The translations under genes and the position numbers were made by a program. 44,179 nucleotides of DNA from an uncultured Clostridia bacterium. GTDB taxonomy: Bacteria; Bacillota; Clostridia; Christensenellales; UBA1242. Where the stretch lies: the NCBI GenBank assembly GCA_934772445.1, contig CAKVMJ010000010.1:1-44179 (forward strand), written 5' to 3'. The first letter of the stretch is position 1, and every line of letters begins with the position of its first letter. Positions 25,831 through 34,292 of this stretch are shown here, in pieces. Below the pieces are notes generated by a model. It had not been told where the DNA came from. It did not search any database and saw only the letters and a list, made by a program, of their open reading frames with translations.

Positions 25831-27027
25831 TTATTCTACCTTCTTAGTTTCTTTTTTAATAACTTGAGCTTGCACATTTCCATCTATAAAGTTCATAACA
25901 ACATTATCTTCTAAACTTAATTCACTTGCGGTTTTTATTACTTTTCCAGCCTTTGAAACCTTAATATAGCCCTTGCTTGCCAATGTTTTTGGATTTAATT
26001 TTACAAGATGAGTTTCAATCTTTGAAACTTCATTTTCTGCTCTCATTAACTTATTATCAATTAGTGTAAATAACTTACTATTAAGCGTTTCAAGTTTACC
26101 CACAATTGTTGAAACAGATGCTGTAATATTATAAATCAAACTCTTATTATAGATATTTAAGTCGCTTAGTCTTTTATCCATCTTCTTTTCTATTGATTTT
26201 TCTAAATCATCAGCAAAGTTAAGAATTTTTCCAAGTTCGATATCTTTTCTCCAAGCTGCTAATTCTGCACCAGCAGATGGTGTTGGAGCTCTTAAATCAG
26301 CAACAAAATCTATAATTGTAAAATCTGTTTCGTGGCCAACTGCACTAATTAGAGGTTTATTGCAATTATATGTTGCATCTGCCACAATTTCGGTATTGAA
26401 TGGCTGTAAATCCTCCATACTGCCACCACCTCTTGCCACAATTATCACATCAATATTTTCATAGTTGCTAAAGAAATTAATCCCCTCAGCTATTTGATTT
26501 TCAGCACCAAGACCTTGCACTTTAACAGGATATAGAACTATATCAATGCTATCGTTTCTTCTTCTTGTAACATCAATTATATCTTGAATAACTGCACCGG
26601 TAGAACTACTAACAACTCCTATTCTTTTTACCCTTTCGGGAAGTGGTTTTTTATGAGCCAAATCAAAATAGCCCTTTTCTTCAAGTTTTGCCTTTAGTTT
26701 TAAAAACGCTTCATAAAGCATTCCTTTACCATAAGGTTCTATAGAATAAGCATTGAAGGATAGTTTGCCACCTTTTGCATAATAACTAACTGAACCCTTA
26801 ACCAAGACCATATCTCCAACATTAGGCGTTTCAAATTTATTAGCATTAAACAAAACGCAGGATAAAAGCCCCGATGTATCTTGGATATTAAAATATGCTA
26901 TACCATTAGAGATTTTAAAGCTTCCAACTTCTCCATACACACAAATATTTTGAAGCAGAACTTCCGCTTCAAAAATGTTTTTAATATAATTATTAATTTG
27001 TGATACTGAGATATAGTTTTCTTCCAT
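25831..27027 (-). CDS. xseA: Exodeoxyribonuclease VII large subunit
   Basis: XseA is the catalytic subunit of exonuclease VII. The 398-residue product has an N-terminal OB-fold (YISVSQINNYIKNIFEAE, VYGEVGSFKISNG), the catalytic core with VVSSSTGAVIQDI, RGGGSMEDL, and SAVGHETDFTIIDFVADLRAPTPSA, then a coiled-coil region. Length is slightly under the common 400-450. It is one base after nusB. Confidence 0.96.
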   Translation of the reverse strand: MEENYISVSQINNYIKNIFEAEVLLQNICVYGEVGSFKISNGIAYFNIQDTSGLLSCVLFNANKFETPNVGDMVLVKGSVSYYAKGGKLSFNAYSIEPYGKGMLYEAFLKLKAKLEEKGYFDLAHKKPLPERVKRIGVVSSSTGAVIQDIIDVTRRRNDSIDIVLYPVKVQGLGAENQIAEGINFFSNYENIDVIIVARGGGSMEDLQPFNTEIVADATYNCNKPLISAVGHETDFTIIDFVADLRAPTPSAGAELAAWRKDIELGKILNFADDLEKSIEKKMDKRLSDLNIYNKSLIYNITASVSTIVGKLETLNSKLFTLIDNKLMRAENEVSKIETHLVKLNPKTLASKGYIKVSKAGKVIKTASELSLEDNVVMNFIDGNVQAQVIKKETKKVE

Positions 27028-27028
27028 A

Positions 27029-27439
27029 TTATTCTATATTATTATCTTTTATATATTTTGCTAAAACTCCATTTATAAAGGAGTAACTCTTTTCGGTTGA
27101 ATATTTTTTACTAATATCAATCGCCTCATTTACAATTACCTTTACAGGTGTTTGTTTATAATATTTAATTTCATTTAAAGCAACTAACAAAATAGCCATA
27201 TCAACTTTAAATATTCTATCAATTGAGAAATTATCTGTTAAAGTGGATTTTAAAATATCCATTAATTCTTCTTTATTTTTCAAAATTGAAGAAAAATTAT
27301 CTTTAACAAAGTTTTTATTTTCTTCATCTAATTCTTCATTCTTCAAAAAATCTTCATAAGATGTTGTTTCACTAGGCTCAACAAATAAAGTTTCAAAAAC
27401 CATCTTAAAAAGGTATTCTCTTGCAATTCTTCTACTCAT
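27029..27439 (-). CDS. nusB: Transcription antitermination factor NusB
   Basis: NusB binds boxA RNA with S10 to support rRNA antitermination. The all-helical 136-residue product starts with SRRIAREYLFKMVFE and ends with the conserved NEAIDISKKYSTEKSYSFINGVL block. It follows the Asp23/Gls24 gene and precedes xseA, the typical Bacillota order, although folD is missing between nusB and xseA. Confidence 0.95.
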   Translation of the reverse strand: MSRRIAREYLFKMVFETLFVEPSETTSYEDFLKNEELDEENKNFVKDNFSSILKNKEELMDILKSTLTDNFSIDRIFKVDMAILLVALNEIKYYKQTPVKVIVNEAIDISKKYSTEKSYSFINGVLAKYIKDNNIE

Positions 27440-27462
27440 TTTTTTCTCTCTTTTCTAATCTC

Positions 27463-27831
27463 TTAAAAATCTTGTTCGTTTGGAAAATCTACACCTAAAA
27501 CATGTACATTAACCTTATCTATATTCATTTCCACCATAGATGCAAGCGAATTCTTTATATTTTCTTGAACTTTATAAGCAATTTCTGAAACGCTATATCC
27601 AAAGTAAACATTAATATAAACATCAACCACTACTTTTTCTTTAACATAACTAAGCCTAACGCCATCTGAATAGTTTTTATCAAACAATCTATCAAACATT
27701 GAACCATAATTAGTAACAATTGAACTTACACCAGCGATTTCTTTTGTTGCAAGATTAATAATAGATAAAATTATGTTATTATCAAAAACAACTTTACCTC
27801 TTGCCTTTCTATTCATTTCAGCATTTGCCAT
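27463..27831 (-). CDS. Asp23/Gls24 (YqhY-like) family protein
   Basis: A small Asp23/Gls24 family protein related to B. subtilis YqhY, a protein of the nusB cluster whose role is linked to lipid metabolism but is not settled. The frame opens at a TTG at 27870, but the ATG at 27831 follows GGAGG by eight bases, giving 122 residues. The family core is clear: KVVFDNNIILSIINLATKEI, GVSSI, and VDVYINVYFGYSVSEIAYKV. It is the first gene of the unit starting at the promoter 27875-27903. Confidence 0.88.
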   Translation of the reverse strand: MANAEMNRKARGKVVFDNNIILSIINLATKEIAGVSSIVTNYGSMFDRLFDKNYSDGVRLSYVKEKVVVDVYINVYFGYSVSEIAYKVQENIKNSLASMVEMNIDKVNVHVLGVDFPNEQDF

Positions 27832-27874
27832 AAGATTTTCCTCCAAATAATATTTTACCATTATACTCAACGAA

Positions 27875-27903
27875 AGTATATCATATTGCCGTTATTTTTG
27901 CAA
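27875..27903 (-). promoter_or_regulatory. Promoter of asp23-nusB-xseAB-proS
   Basis: -35 TTGCAA (27898-27903), 17-bp spacer, -10 TATACT (27875-27880) with TG one base upstream. A second TATAAT lies just downstream near 27861-27866 without a good -35. Confidence 0.7.
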
Positions 27904-27966
27904 TGTAATTCCGTTAAGTTTAATAAATTTCTTATTTTGAAATTTTTAATTTTCATATATTGCAAT

Positions 27967-27996
27967 AAAAAATCTCTAAGAATAAGCCCTAGAGAT
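27967..27996 (-). terminator. Terminator after the thioredoxin gene
   Basis: A 7-bp stem ATCTCTA/TAGAGAT (27972-27978 with 27990-27996) with an 11-nt loop is followed by TTTTTTATT on the minus strand, about 30 bp beyond the stop codon. Confidence 0.8.
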
Positions 27997-28027
27997 ATTT
28001 TATTTAATATGAAATCTAATCTTAAAA

Positions 28028-28348
28028 TTAATCTTTATATTTATTTATAATTTCGTTTATTTGATTGAACTGTCTAAAACCAACGGTTTTTTCACATTCA
28101 AATTCATCTTTAAAGAATAACATTGTTGGAACAGTCATAACTCCATATTCCTTTGCTAAATTCATATTTTTATCAATATCCAATCTAACAACTCTAACAT
28201 CTTTATGTTCTTCTTCAACTTTATCTAAAATTTTAGATTCCATTTTACAAGGCATACACCAAGTTCCGAAAAATTCTAGCAATACAAATTTCTCTTTTGA
28301 TAAAACTTCATCTTTAAAATTTTTCTCGTTTATTTCTAATTCTTCCAT
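28028..28348 (-). CDS. Thioredoxin-family protein with a CMPC active site
   Basis: A 106-residue single-domain thioredoxin fold protein, probably a cytoplasmic disulfide reductant. The active site is WCMPC (Cys31, Cys34) where classical thioredoxin has WCGPC. The cis-proline loop is present as TVPT, and the C-terminal VGFRQ replaces the usual VGA. There is no signal peptide. The ATG follows AAGGAG. It has its own promoter and terminator, so it is a one-gene unit. Because of the altered active site I give no gene symbol. Confidence 0.88.
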   Translation of the reverse strand: MEELEINEKNFKDEVLSKEKFVLLEFFGTWCMPCKMESKILDKVEEEHKDVRVVRLDIDKNMNLAKEYGVMTVPTMLFFKDEFECEKTVGFRQFNQINEIINKYKD

Positions 28349-28381
28349 AATATCTCCTTAAAATAAAGAACTTACTTATAG

Positions 28382-28409
28382 ATTATACAATTTTAATTTT
28401 AAAATGCAA
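28382..28409 (-). promoter_or_regulatory. Promoter of the thioredoxin gene
   Basis: -35 TTGCAT (28404-28409), 16-bp spacer, perfect -10 TATAAT (28382-28387). It begins just after the stop codon of the upstream gene, with no terminator between. Confidence 0.75.
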
Positions 28410-28413
28410 AATA

Positions 28414-29085
28414 TTATTTAGAAATAATATCATTTATAATATATGCCACTAAAACACTTGCACTCGCTGGCGGATAATATGCAACACTTCCAACAGCTCT
28501 ATCTATTTTAGCTGGTTTTGATTCACTAAATACAACTTTATGCTTTGTAACACCTTCATCTTTAAGTTTTTTCCTTAAAACCTTTGCCAAACCATCATTA
28601 TATGTTTTAAATATATCTGCAACTTTAAAATTAGGAATATCAAATCTATTTCCAGCACCCATTGCGCTAATTATAAAAATGTTTTTATTAAAACATTCTT
28701 TTATAAGCAAAACCTTGTTTTTAACATCATCAATAGCATCAACAACATAATCAAACTTTGTTAAATCTATCTTTAATAATAATTCTTCATTAAATCTTTC
28801 ATCAATTGAATTAATATTTAGATTTTCATTTATATCTTTCAATCTTGCCTCTAAAGCTTTAACTTTTGGTTTGCCTAGAGTTGAATCTAATGCAATAATT
28901 TGCCTATTTTTATTAGATAACTCAACATTATCAAAATCTATTATAGTTAGGTTTTGAACGCCAGTTCTTACTAAAAATTCACAAACATATCCACCAACTC
29001 CACCAACACCAACAACCAAAATATTTGAATTTTTTATTTTATCTAAATTATTTTCTCCAATTAATAATTCTGTTCTTCTAAACAT
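28414..29085 (-). CDS. tcdA: TcdA/ThiF-family tRNA threonylcarbamoyladenosine dehydratase
   Basis: An E1-like adenylating enzyme that probably cyclises t6A in tRNA. The 223-residue product has the nucleotide loop GVGGVGGYV (about 26-34), the DFDNVELSNKNRQ segment with the conserved Asn/Arg, VVDAIDDVKNK, and a C-terminal AYYPPASASVLVAYII helix. It lacks the CxxC pairs of ThiF/MoeB, favouring TcdA. It starts directly after hisS, with no intergenic base, and is last in the nine-gene run from yifB. Confidence 0.85.
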   Translation of the reverse strand: MFRRTELLIGENNLDKIKNSNILVVGVGGVGGYVCEFLVRTGVQNLTIIDFDNVELSNKNRQIIALDSTLGKPKVKALEARLKDINENLNINSIDERFNEELLLKIDLTKFDYVVDAIDDVKNKVLLIKECFNKNIFIISAMGAGNRFDIPNFKVADIFKTYNDGLAKVLRKKLKDEGVTKHKVVFSESKPAKIDRAVGSVAYYPPASASVLVAYIINDIISK

Positions 29086-30330
29086 TTATTTAAACCTTTT
29101 AAATAATTCATCTAAACTTAATATTTCTTGATTTGAAGTTTGCATATCTTTTATTGCCACAGAATTATTTTCAACTTCATTATCACCAATTGTTATAACA
29201 TACCTAACATTTAGCTTATCAGCATATTTAAATTGTGCCTTAACGCTTCTACCCATCAAGTCTGTTTCAACACCTAAACCTAGTTTTCTTAGTTTTTGTA
29301 CAACATTTAATATATATGGTTTATTTTCGGTCATTGAGGCAACATAAATATCAACTTTTTCTGGGTTTTCTATTTTAATACCCTTATTTTCTAGGTGTAA
29401 TAGCAATCTTTCAATTCCTATTCCAAAGCCCACAACTGGAGTGCTCTTTCCACCAAGTTCTTCAACTAAGTTATTATATCTTCCGCCACCACCAAGTGCG
29501 TTTTGTCCTAATTCTTTATCTATATCAACAACTTCAAACACTGTACCAGTATAATAATCTAATCCCCTAACAAGATTATTATCTATCACATATTTAATTC
29601 CAGCAGTATCTAGTAGTGCCTTTAATTGATTTACTTTAGATTTACAATCATCACAATAACAATCTGAAATCTTTGGTGCATCAATTAATTCTTTTTTACA
29701 ACTCTCAACTTTACAATCCAAAACTCTTAAAGGATTTTGATTATATCTTCTATTGCAATCACCACAAAACTTATCTAATTTTGAGCCGATATATTCTTTT
29801 AATCTTCTTTTATATTCTGCATTACATTCTTTACAACCCAAGTTGTTAATCTTAAATGTTGGGTCTATTCCCATCATATTATAAAAATCGTGCATAATAG
29901 AAATTGCTTCAAAATCTGCTAGAACACTATCCGAACCAAATATTTCAACACCAAATTGAGTATGTTGTCTAAGCCTACCAGCTTGAGGTCTTTCATATCT
30001 AAAGCAAGGAGTTATATAAAACATTTTCAATGGAAGAGTATCATTAAATAAACCGTTCTCAATAAAGCTTCTTACCGCTGGGGATGTTCCCTCTGGTTTT
30101 AGAGTTATACTTCTCTCGCCTTTATCTAGGAAAGTGTACATTTCTTTATTAACTATATCACTACTCTCTCCCACACCGCGTACAAAAAGTTCTGTATGCT
30201 CAAATATAGGCGTACTTATTTCTTTTAGATTATATCTTTTAGAAAGTTCTTTTATAACTTCTTTAACTTTATGCCATTTATAACTCTCGCTTGGTAATAT
30301 ATCTTTTGTACCTTTAGGAATATTTATCAT
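29086..30330 (-). CDS. hisS: Histidyl-tRNA synthetase
   Basis: HisRS charges tRNA-His. The 414-residue product has class II motif 1, motif 2 (FYITPCFRYERPQAGRLRQH), the histidine-specific block LVRGLDYYTGTVFE, and motif 3 GFGIGIERLLL, then an anticodon-binding domain. The insertion domain holds cysteine pairs (CKEC, CGDC and later CYCDDC) that look like zinc sites, a pattern I associate with clostridial enzymes. GGGAG precedes the ATG. Confidence 0.97.
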   Translation of the reverse strand: MINIPKGTKDILPSESYKWHKVKEVIKELSKRYNLKEISTPIFEHTELFVRGVGESSDIVNKEMYTFLDKGERSITLKPEGTSPAVRSFIENGLFNDTLPLKMFYITPCFRYERPQAGRLRQHTQFGVEIFGSDSVLADFEAISIMHDFYNMMGIDPTFKINNLGCKECNAEYKRRLKEYIGSKLDKFCGDCNRRYNQNPLRVLDCKVESCKKELIDAPKISDCYCDDCKSKVNQLKALLDTAGIKYVIDNNLVRGLDYYTGTVFEVVDIDKELGQNALGGGGRYNNLVEELGGKSTPVVGFGIGIERLLLHLENKGIKIENPEKVDIYVASMTENKPYILNVVQKLRKLGLGVETDLMGRSVKAQFKYADKLNVRYVITIGDNEVENNSVAIKDMQTSNQEILSLDELFKRFK

Positions 30331-30332
30331 AT

Positions 30333-32414
30333 CTATTCTCCCTTCTTGAAATGTTTGAAATATTCATCTAATTTTTTATTTAGCTTTTTAGATGTTATAC
30401 ATTCAACTTTATGCAATGCTCTTGATAATGCTATATATAATAAGTTTAAGTCTGTTTCATTACTATAATTACTTTCTGATGTATCATATACAATCACAGC
30501 ATCAAATTCCATACCCTTACTACTAAACGCTGAAAGCAAGCAAATTGAATTACTATATTCATCTTTACTATCATCTATCAATTGAATATCTAACTTACCA
30601 CTTATTTTAGAATAAAGTTGTTGGGCTTGTAAAGTGGTTTTTGTAATAATTGCAACACTTTTATATTTTTCTTGCAATTTTTTAACTTGTGCAACAACAA
30701 AATTTGGCATTGCGTTTAAATCAACAACAAAGTAATCCGGCATATCACCGTGACGACTAACAACATCTGTACCAACAACATTACCAACAAAATTAAACAT
30801 ATCAGCAATTTCAACTGTTGGTCTGTATGTTTTATTTAAAACGATTGTTGCAAGCTCTTCATTGAAAATTTCTTTATATTCTTTAACAACACTTGCAAAA
30901 TTCTTAACAACCAAACTTTGTCTAAAATCTCCAAGCATTGTTTTAGGACAACTAAACATCTCAGAAATTATTGCTAATTGAACTGGTGAATAATCTTGAA
31001 TTTCATCTATAACTAAATGCTTTATATTGCTAAATTTCTTAGCACCATAAACTTGGGTTCGAATATAAAACATTGCATAAGCATCTTCATTCTTTACTTT
31101 TTTATTAACTAAAGTTAGTTCTCTTCCGATTGAATTTAAAAACTGCATATAAAGTTTTACACAATTTTTAGTTTTAATCATACTATAAAGCCTATTAAAC
31201 AATTCCTGCTTAATTGTTTTTAGTTTAAAATGATTTGTAACTCTATAGAAATATTCGCTAATTAAATGCTCACAAATCCAGCAAATTCTTGTGAAAACAT
31301 CTTTTCCAGCATAGGATTTATAATATAAATTATTTATAACATTGCCATTAAAGCTTAAGCCCATATAATCAAAATCTTGGCAATCGAATTTATTTGTAAT
31401 ATTTTCTTCGCAAAATTCTTTTAATTTCTGCAAGTATTCATAAGATGTTTTATATTTATATTCTTCTGTATCAGTTTTTAAAATTCTTTCAACTTGTTCA
31501 TATTTTTCTTCAACAATAGCAAATTGTTTTAATTCACTTTTCAAAATATAATCAAGCTGATATTTTCTAATATCATCTTCGGCTAAATCTGGAAGAACGG
31601 AAGAAATATATGTTGAAAAAGCGTTATTCGGCGAAAGCATCGCTATATTATCGCTTGTAACTTGGTTCTTCATTTTATATAACAAATACGCAATTCTATG
31701 AAGTGCGATAGCTGTTTTACCAGAACCTGCAATACCTTGAACCAATATTGATTGATTTTCATTACAACGGATTATCTCGTTTTGCTCTTTTTGAATAGTT
31801 TGAACAATAGTTTTCATCTTGGTATTACTGCTTTTTGCTAAAGCGTTTTTAAGCATTTCATCATCTATTACAATATTTGTATCAAAATAATATTCTAAAT
31901 TACCATTTTCAATTTTATATTGCCTTTTATTAAGCAATGTACAAGGAGTTTTTACCTCGCTAGTTTTTATCTCTGCTGGACCAACTTCATAATCATAAAA
32001 AAGGCCTGCGATTGGAGATCTCCAATCGATAATCATAAAATTATTATTGTTATCCATAAGACTATGAACACCAATATAATACTTTTCTGGTGCTTCATCA
32101 ATCTTAACATCTATTCTTGAAAAATATGGATTATCTAACATATTCTTATATGTTTGAATTAATCTATCATTCTCATTTATAGCGTTGGTCATATTAGTTA
32201 AATTTCTTTGTTGGAAATCCAACTCAAATTCAACATCATCTTTCATATCGTTCAAATTCATTGAACGCATTTCTTTTAGGTAATTTTCATTATCTTGATT
32301 AAAACTTTTATTAAGTTCAGAAGAAACAACACTAGCATTATCTATTCTTGCTAATATTGTTTCTTTTGTTAAATTCAAGTATTCTTTTTCTTCTTTTAAT
32401 ATCTCTTTTTCCAT
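30333..32414 (-). CDS. helD: HelD-like superfamily 1 helicase
   Basis: A UvrD/Rep-superfamily ATPase of 693 residues. It has a coiled-coil N-terminal arm (about 1-100), then IDWRSPIAGLFYDYEVGPAEI, Walker A GIAGSGKTAIALHR, Walker B VIDEIQDYSPVQ, and motifs NKTYRPT and SSKGMEFDAVIVYD. The N-terminal arm and the DWRSP segment are typical of HelD, which binds RNA polymerase and removes it from stalled complexes, rather than of UvrD or PcrA. It lies two bases from both hslU and hisS, which is not a classical neighbourhood. Confidence 0.83.
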   Translation of the reverse strand: MEKEILKEEKEYLNLTKETILARIDNASVVSSELNKSFNQDNENYLKEMRSMNLNDMKDDVEFELDFQQRNLTNMTNAINENDRLIQTYKNMLDNPYFSRIDVKIDEAPEKYYIGVHSLMDNNNNFMIIDWRSPIAGLFYDYEVGPAEIKTSEVKTPCTLLNKRQYKIENGNLEYYFDTNIVIDDEMLKNALAKSSNTKMKTIVQTIQKEQNEIIRCNENQSILVQGIAGSGKTAIALHRIAYLLYKMKNQVTSDNIAMLSPNNAFSTYISSVLPDLAEDDIRKYQLDYILKSELKQFAIVEEKYEQVERILKTDTEEYKYKTSYEYLQKLKEFCEENITNKFDCQDFDYMGLSFNGNVINNLYYKSYAGKDVFTRICWICEHLISEYFYRVTNHFKLKTIKQELFNRLYSMIKTKNCVKLYMQFLNSIGRELTLVNKKVKNEDAYAMFYIRTQVYGAKKFSNIKHLVIDEIQDYSPVQLAIISEMFSCPKTMLGDFRQSLVVKNFASVVKEYKEIFNEELATIVLNKTYRPTVEIADMFNFVGNVVGTDVVSRHGDMPDYFVVDLNAMPNFVVAQVKKLQEKYKSVAIITKTTLQAQQLYSKISGKLDIQLIDDSKDEYSNSICLLSAFSSKGMEFDAVIVYDTSESNYSNETDLNLLYIALSRALHKVECITSKKLNKKLDEYFKHFKKGE

Positions 32415-32416
32415 AA

Positions 32417-33727
32417 CTAAATTATATATTTAGATAAATCGTATTTTTTCTCTGTATCTTTAAAAATATTTTTTACATAATTTCTATCTATAACAACATC
32501 TGTCATAGGGTTATTTCCACCTGCATTAAATGAAATATCTTCTAGCAACGCTTCCAAAATAGAATGTAATCTTCTAGCACCAATATTTTCATTTGTTTCA
32601 TTTTCTTTTTGAGATAATTCTGAAATATCTCTCAAAGCATCTTCTTTAAAGATTAAATTTATATTATCAACCTTCAAAAGCTCTGAATACTGCAATGTTA
32701 AAGCATTCTTAGGTTGAGTTAAAATTTTATAGAAATCATCTGCATCTAAGCTATCCAATTCAACTCTGATTGGAAATCTTCCTTGAAATTCTGGAATCAA
32801 ATCTTCAATTTTACTAATATGGAACGCACCAGCTGCAATAAACAAAATATAATCTGTTTTAATTGTACCATATTTAGTGGTTACAGTTGAACCTTCAACC
32901 AATGGTAAAATATCTCTTTGAACCCCTTCTCTGCTAACATCTGGACCTTTTTGAGAACTTTTTCCAGCAATTTTATCTATTTCATCAATAAAGATAATTC
33001 CTTCTTGTTCTGCTCTTCTAATAGCCTCGGCATTAACATTATCATCATCAATAAGTTTATCCATTTCTTCTTGAATCATCATTTCTTTGGCTTTTTTAAG
33101 AGGCACTTTCTTTCTTCTACTAACTTTTGGGAATATGCTTCCAATAACATTTCCAAAATCCATATCTCCGCCCATACCCGGCATAATACCAATAGGCTTT
33201 GGAGCTTCAGAAACATTAATTTCAATTAATTCATCATCAAGTTTTCCAGATTTTATATTCTCTAAAATTTCAGTTCTTAAAACTTCAGCATCTTTTTCTG
33301 GTTCTGCTTGTCTTTTAATTGGATATAAGATTTCAACAAGTTTTTGCTCAGTATTAATAGTTGCTTTTTCTTCAACTTCGTGTTTCTTTTCTTCTTTTAC
33401 AAGCCTTACAGAAACATCAACTAAATCTCTTATCATACTTTCGCAATCTCTACCAACATAACCAACTTCTGTATATTTAGTTGCTTCAACTTTAACAAAA
33501 GGTGCTTTAACTAACTTAGCAAGCCTTCTAGCAATTTCGGTTTTACCAACACCTGTTGGTCCTTGCATAATAATATTTTTAGGGGTTACCTCATCTCTAA
33601 GTTCTTTAGGAAGTTGACTTCTTCTATATCTATTTCTAAGCGCAATTGCAACAGCTCTTTTAGCTTTTGATTGACCAATTATATATTTATCTAACTCATT
33701 TACTATTTCTTTTGGTGACAAATTCAT
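32417..33727 (-). CDS. hslU: ATP-dependent protease ATPase subunit HslU
   Basis: HslU (ClpY) is the AAA+ unfoldase that feeds HslV. The 436-residue product has GPTGVGKTEIARRLA (Walker A), the pore motif GYVGRD, an intermediate domain, Walker B FIDEIDKIA, LIPEFQGRFPIRVEL, and a C-terminal tail ending in DLSKYII, as needed to dock into HslV. Its ribosome binding site (GGAGG) lies within the last codons of hslV, which fits coupled translation. Confidence 0.97.
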   Translation of the reverse strand: MNLSPKEIVNELDKYIIGQSKAKRAVAIALRNRYRRSQLPKELRDEVTPKNIIMQGPTGVGKTEIARRLAKLVKAPFVKVEATKYTEVGYVGRDCESMIRDLVDVSVRLVKEEKKHEVEEKATINTEQKLVEILYPIKRQAEPEKDAEVLRTEILENIKSGKLDDELIEINVSEAPKPIGIMPGMGGDMDFGNVIGSIFPKVSRRKKVPLKKAKEMMIQEEMDKLIDDDNVNAEAIRRAEQEGIIFIDEIDKIAGKSSQKGPDVSREGVQRDILPLVEGSTVTTKYGTIKTDYILFIAAGAFHISKIEDLIPEFQGRFPIRVELDSLDADDFYKILTQPKNALTLQYSELLKVDNINLIFKEDALRDISELSQKENETNENIGARRLHSILEALLEDISFNAGGNNPMTDVVIDRNYVKNIFKDTEKKYDLSKYII

Positions 33728-33729
33728 AA

Positions 33730-34263
33730 TTAAACCTCCTCACAAGTGATATGGTCGTTTGTAAATACACAAATTCTACCAGCAATTTTAATACTTTTCA
33801 TTGCTATTTCTTTTGCAGATAATTCTGTATTTTCCATTAAAGCAGTTGCGGCAGCAAACGCATAGTTTCCACCACTACCAATAGCACAAACTCCGTGTTC
33901 CGGTTCGATAACTTCACCAGTACCTGAAATAATAAACATTTGCTTTGAATCTGCAACTATCATTAATGCTTCTAATTTTCTCATATATTTATCATCTCTG
34001 AAACCAATTGCGAGTTCAACTGCACTTCTCATTAAGTTACCACTAAATTTTTGAAGCAATTCTTCAAATCTAGCAGATAAACTAAATGCATCTGAAACAG
34101 TACCTGCAAATCCAATTACAACTTTATCATTAAATATTCTTCTAACTTTAATAGCGTTGCCTTTGAAAATAACCGATTCGCCCATTGTGATTTGTCCATC
34201 ACCAGCGATTGCAGTTTTTCCATCTCTTTTTACAGCAACTATTGTAGTTCCATCAAATCTCAT
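33730..34263 (-). CDS. hslV: ATP-dependent protease subunit HslV
   Basis: HslV (ClpQ) is the proteasome-like peptidase. The predicted product starts MRFDGTTIVAVKRDGKTAIAGDGQ; the catalytic threonine would be Thr6, freed by removal of a five-residue leader, the usual arrangement. GSGGNYAFAAATAL is also conserved. Length 177 is normal. It precedes hslU by two bases and follows trmFO, with no codV/xerC gene between. Confidence 0.97.
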   Translation of the reverse strand: MRFDGTTIVAVKRDGKTAIAGDGQITMGESVIFKGNAIKVRRIFNDKVVIGFAGTVSDAFSLSARFEELLQKFSGNLMRSAVELAIGFRDDKYMRKLEALMIVADSKQMFIISGTGEVIEPEHGVCAIGSGGNYAFAAATALMENTELSAKEIAMKSIKIAGRICVFTNDHITCEEV

Positions 34264-34292
34264 AATTTCTCCTTCATATAATTAATAAGTTA

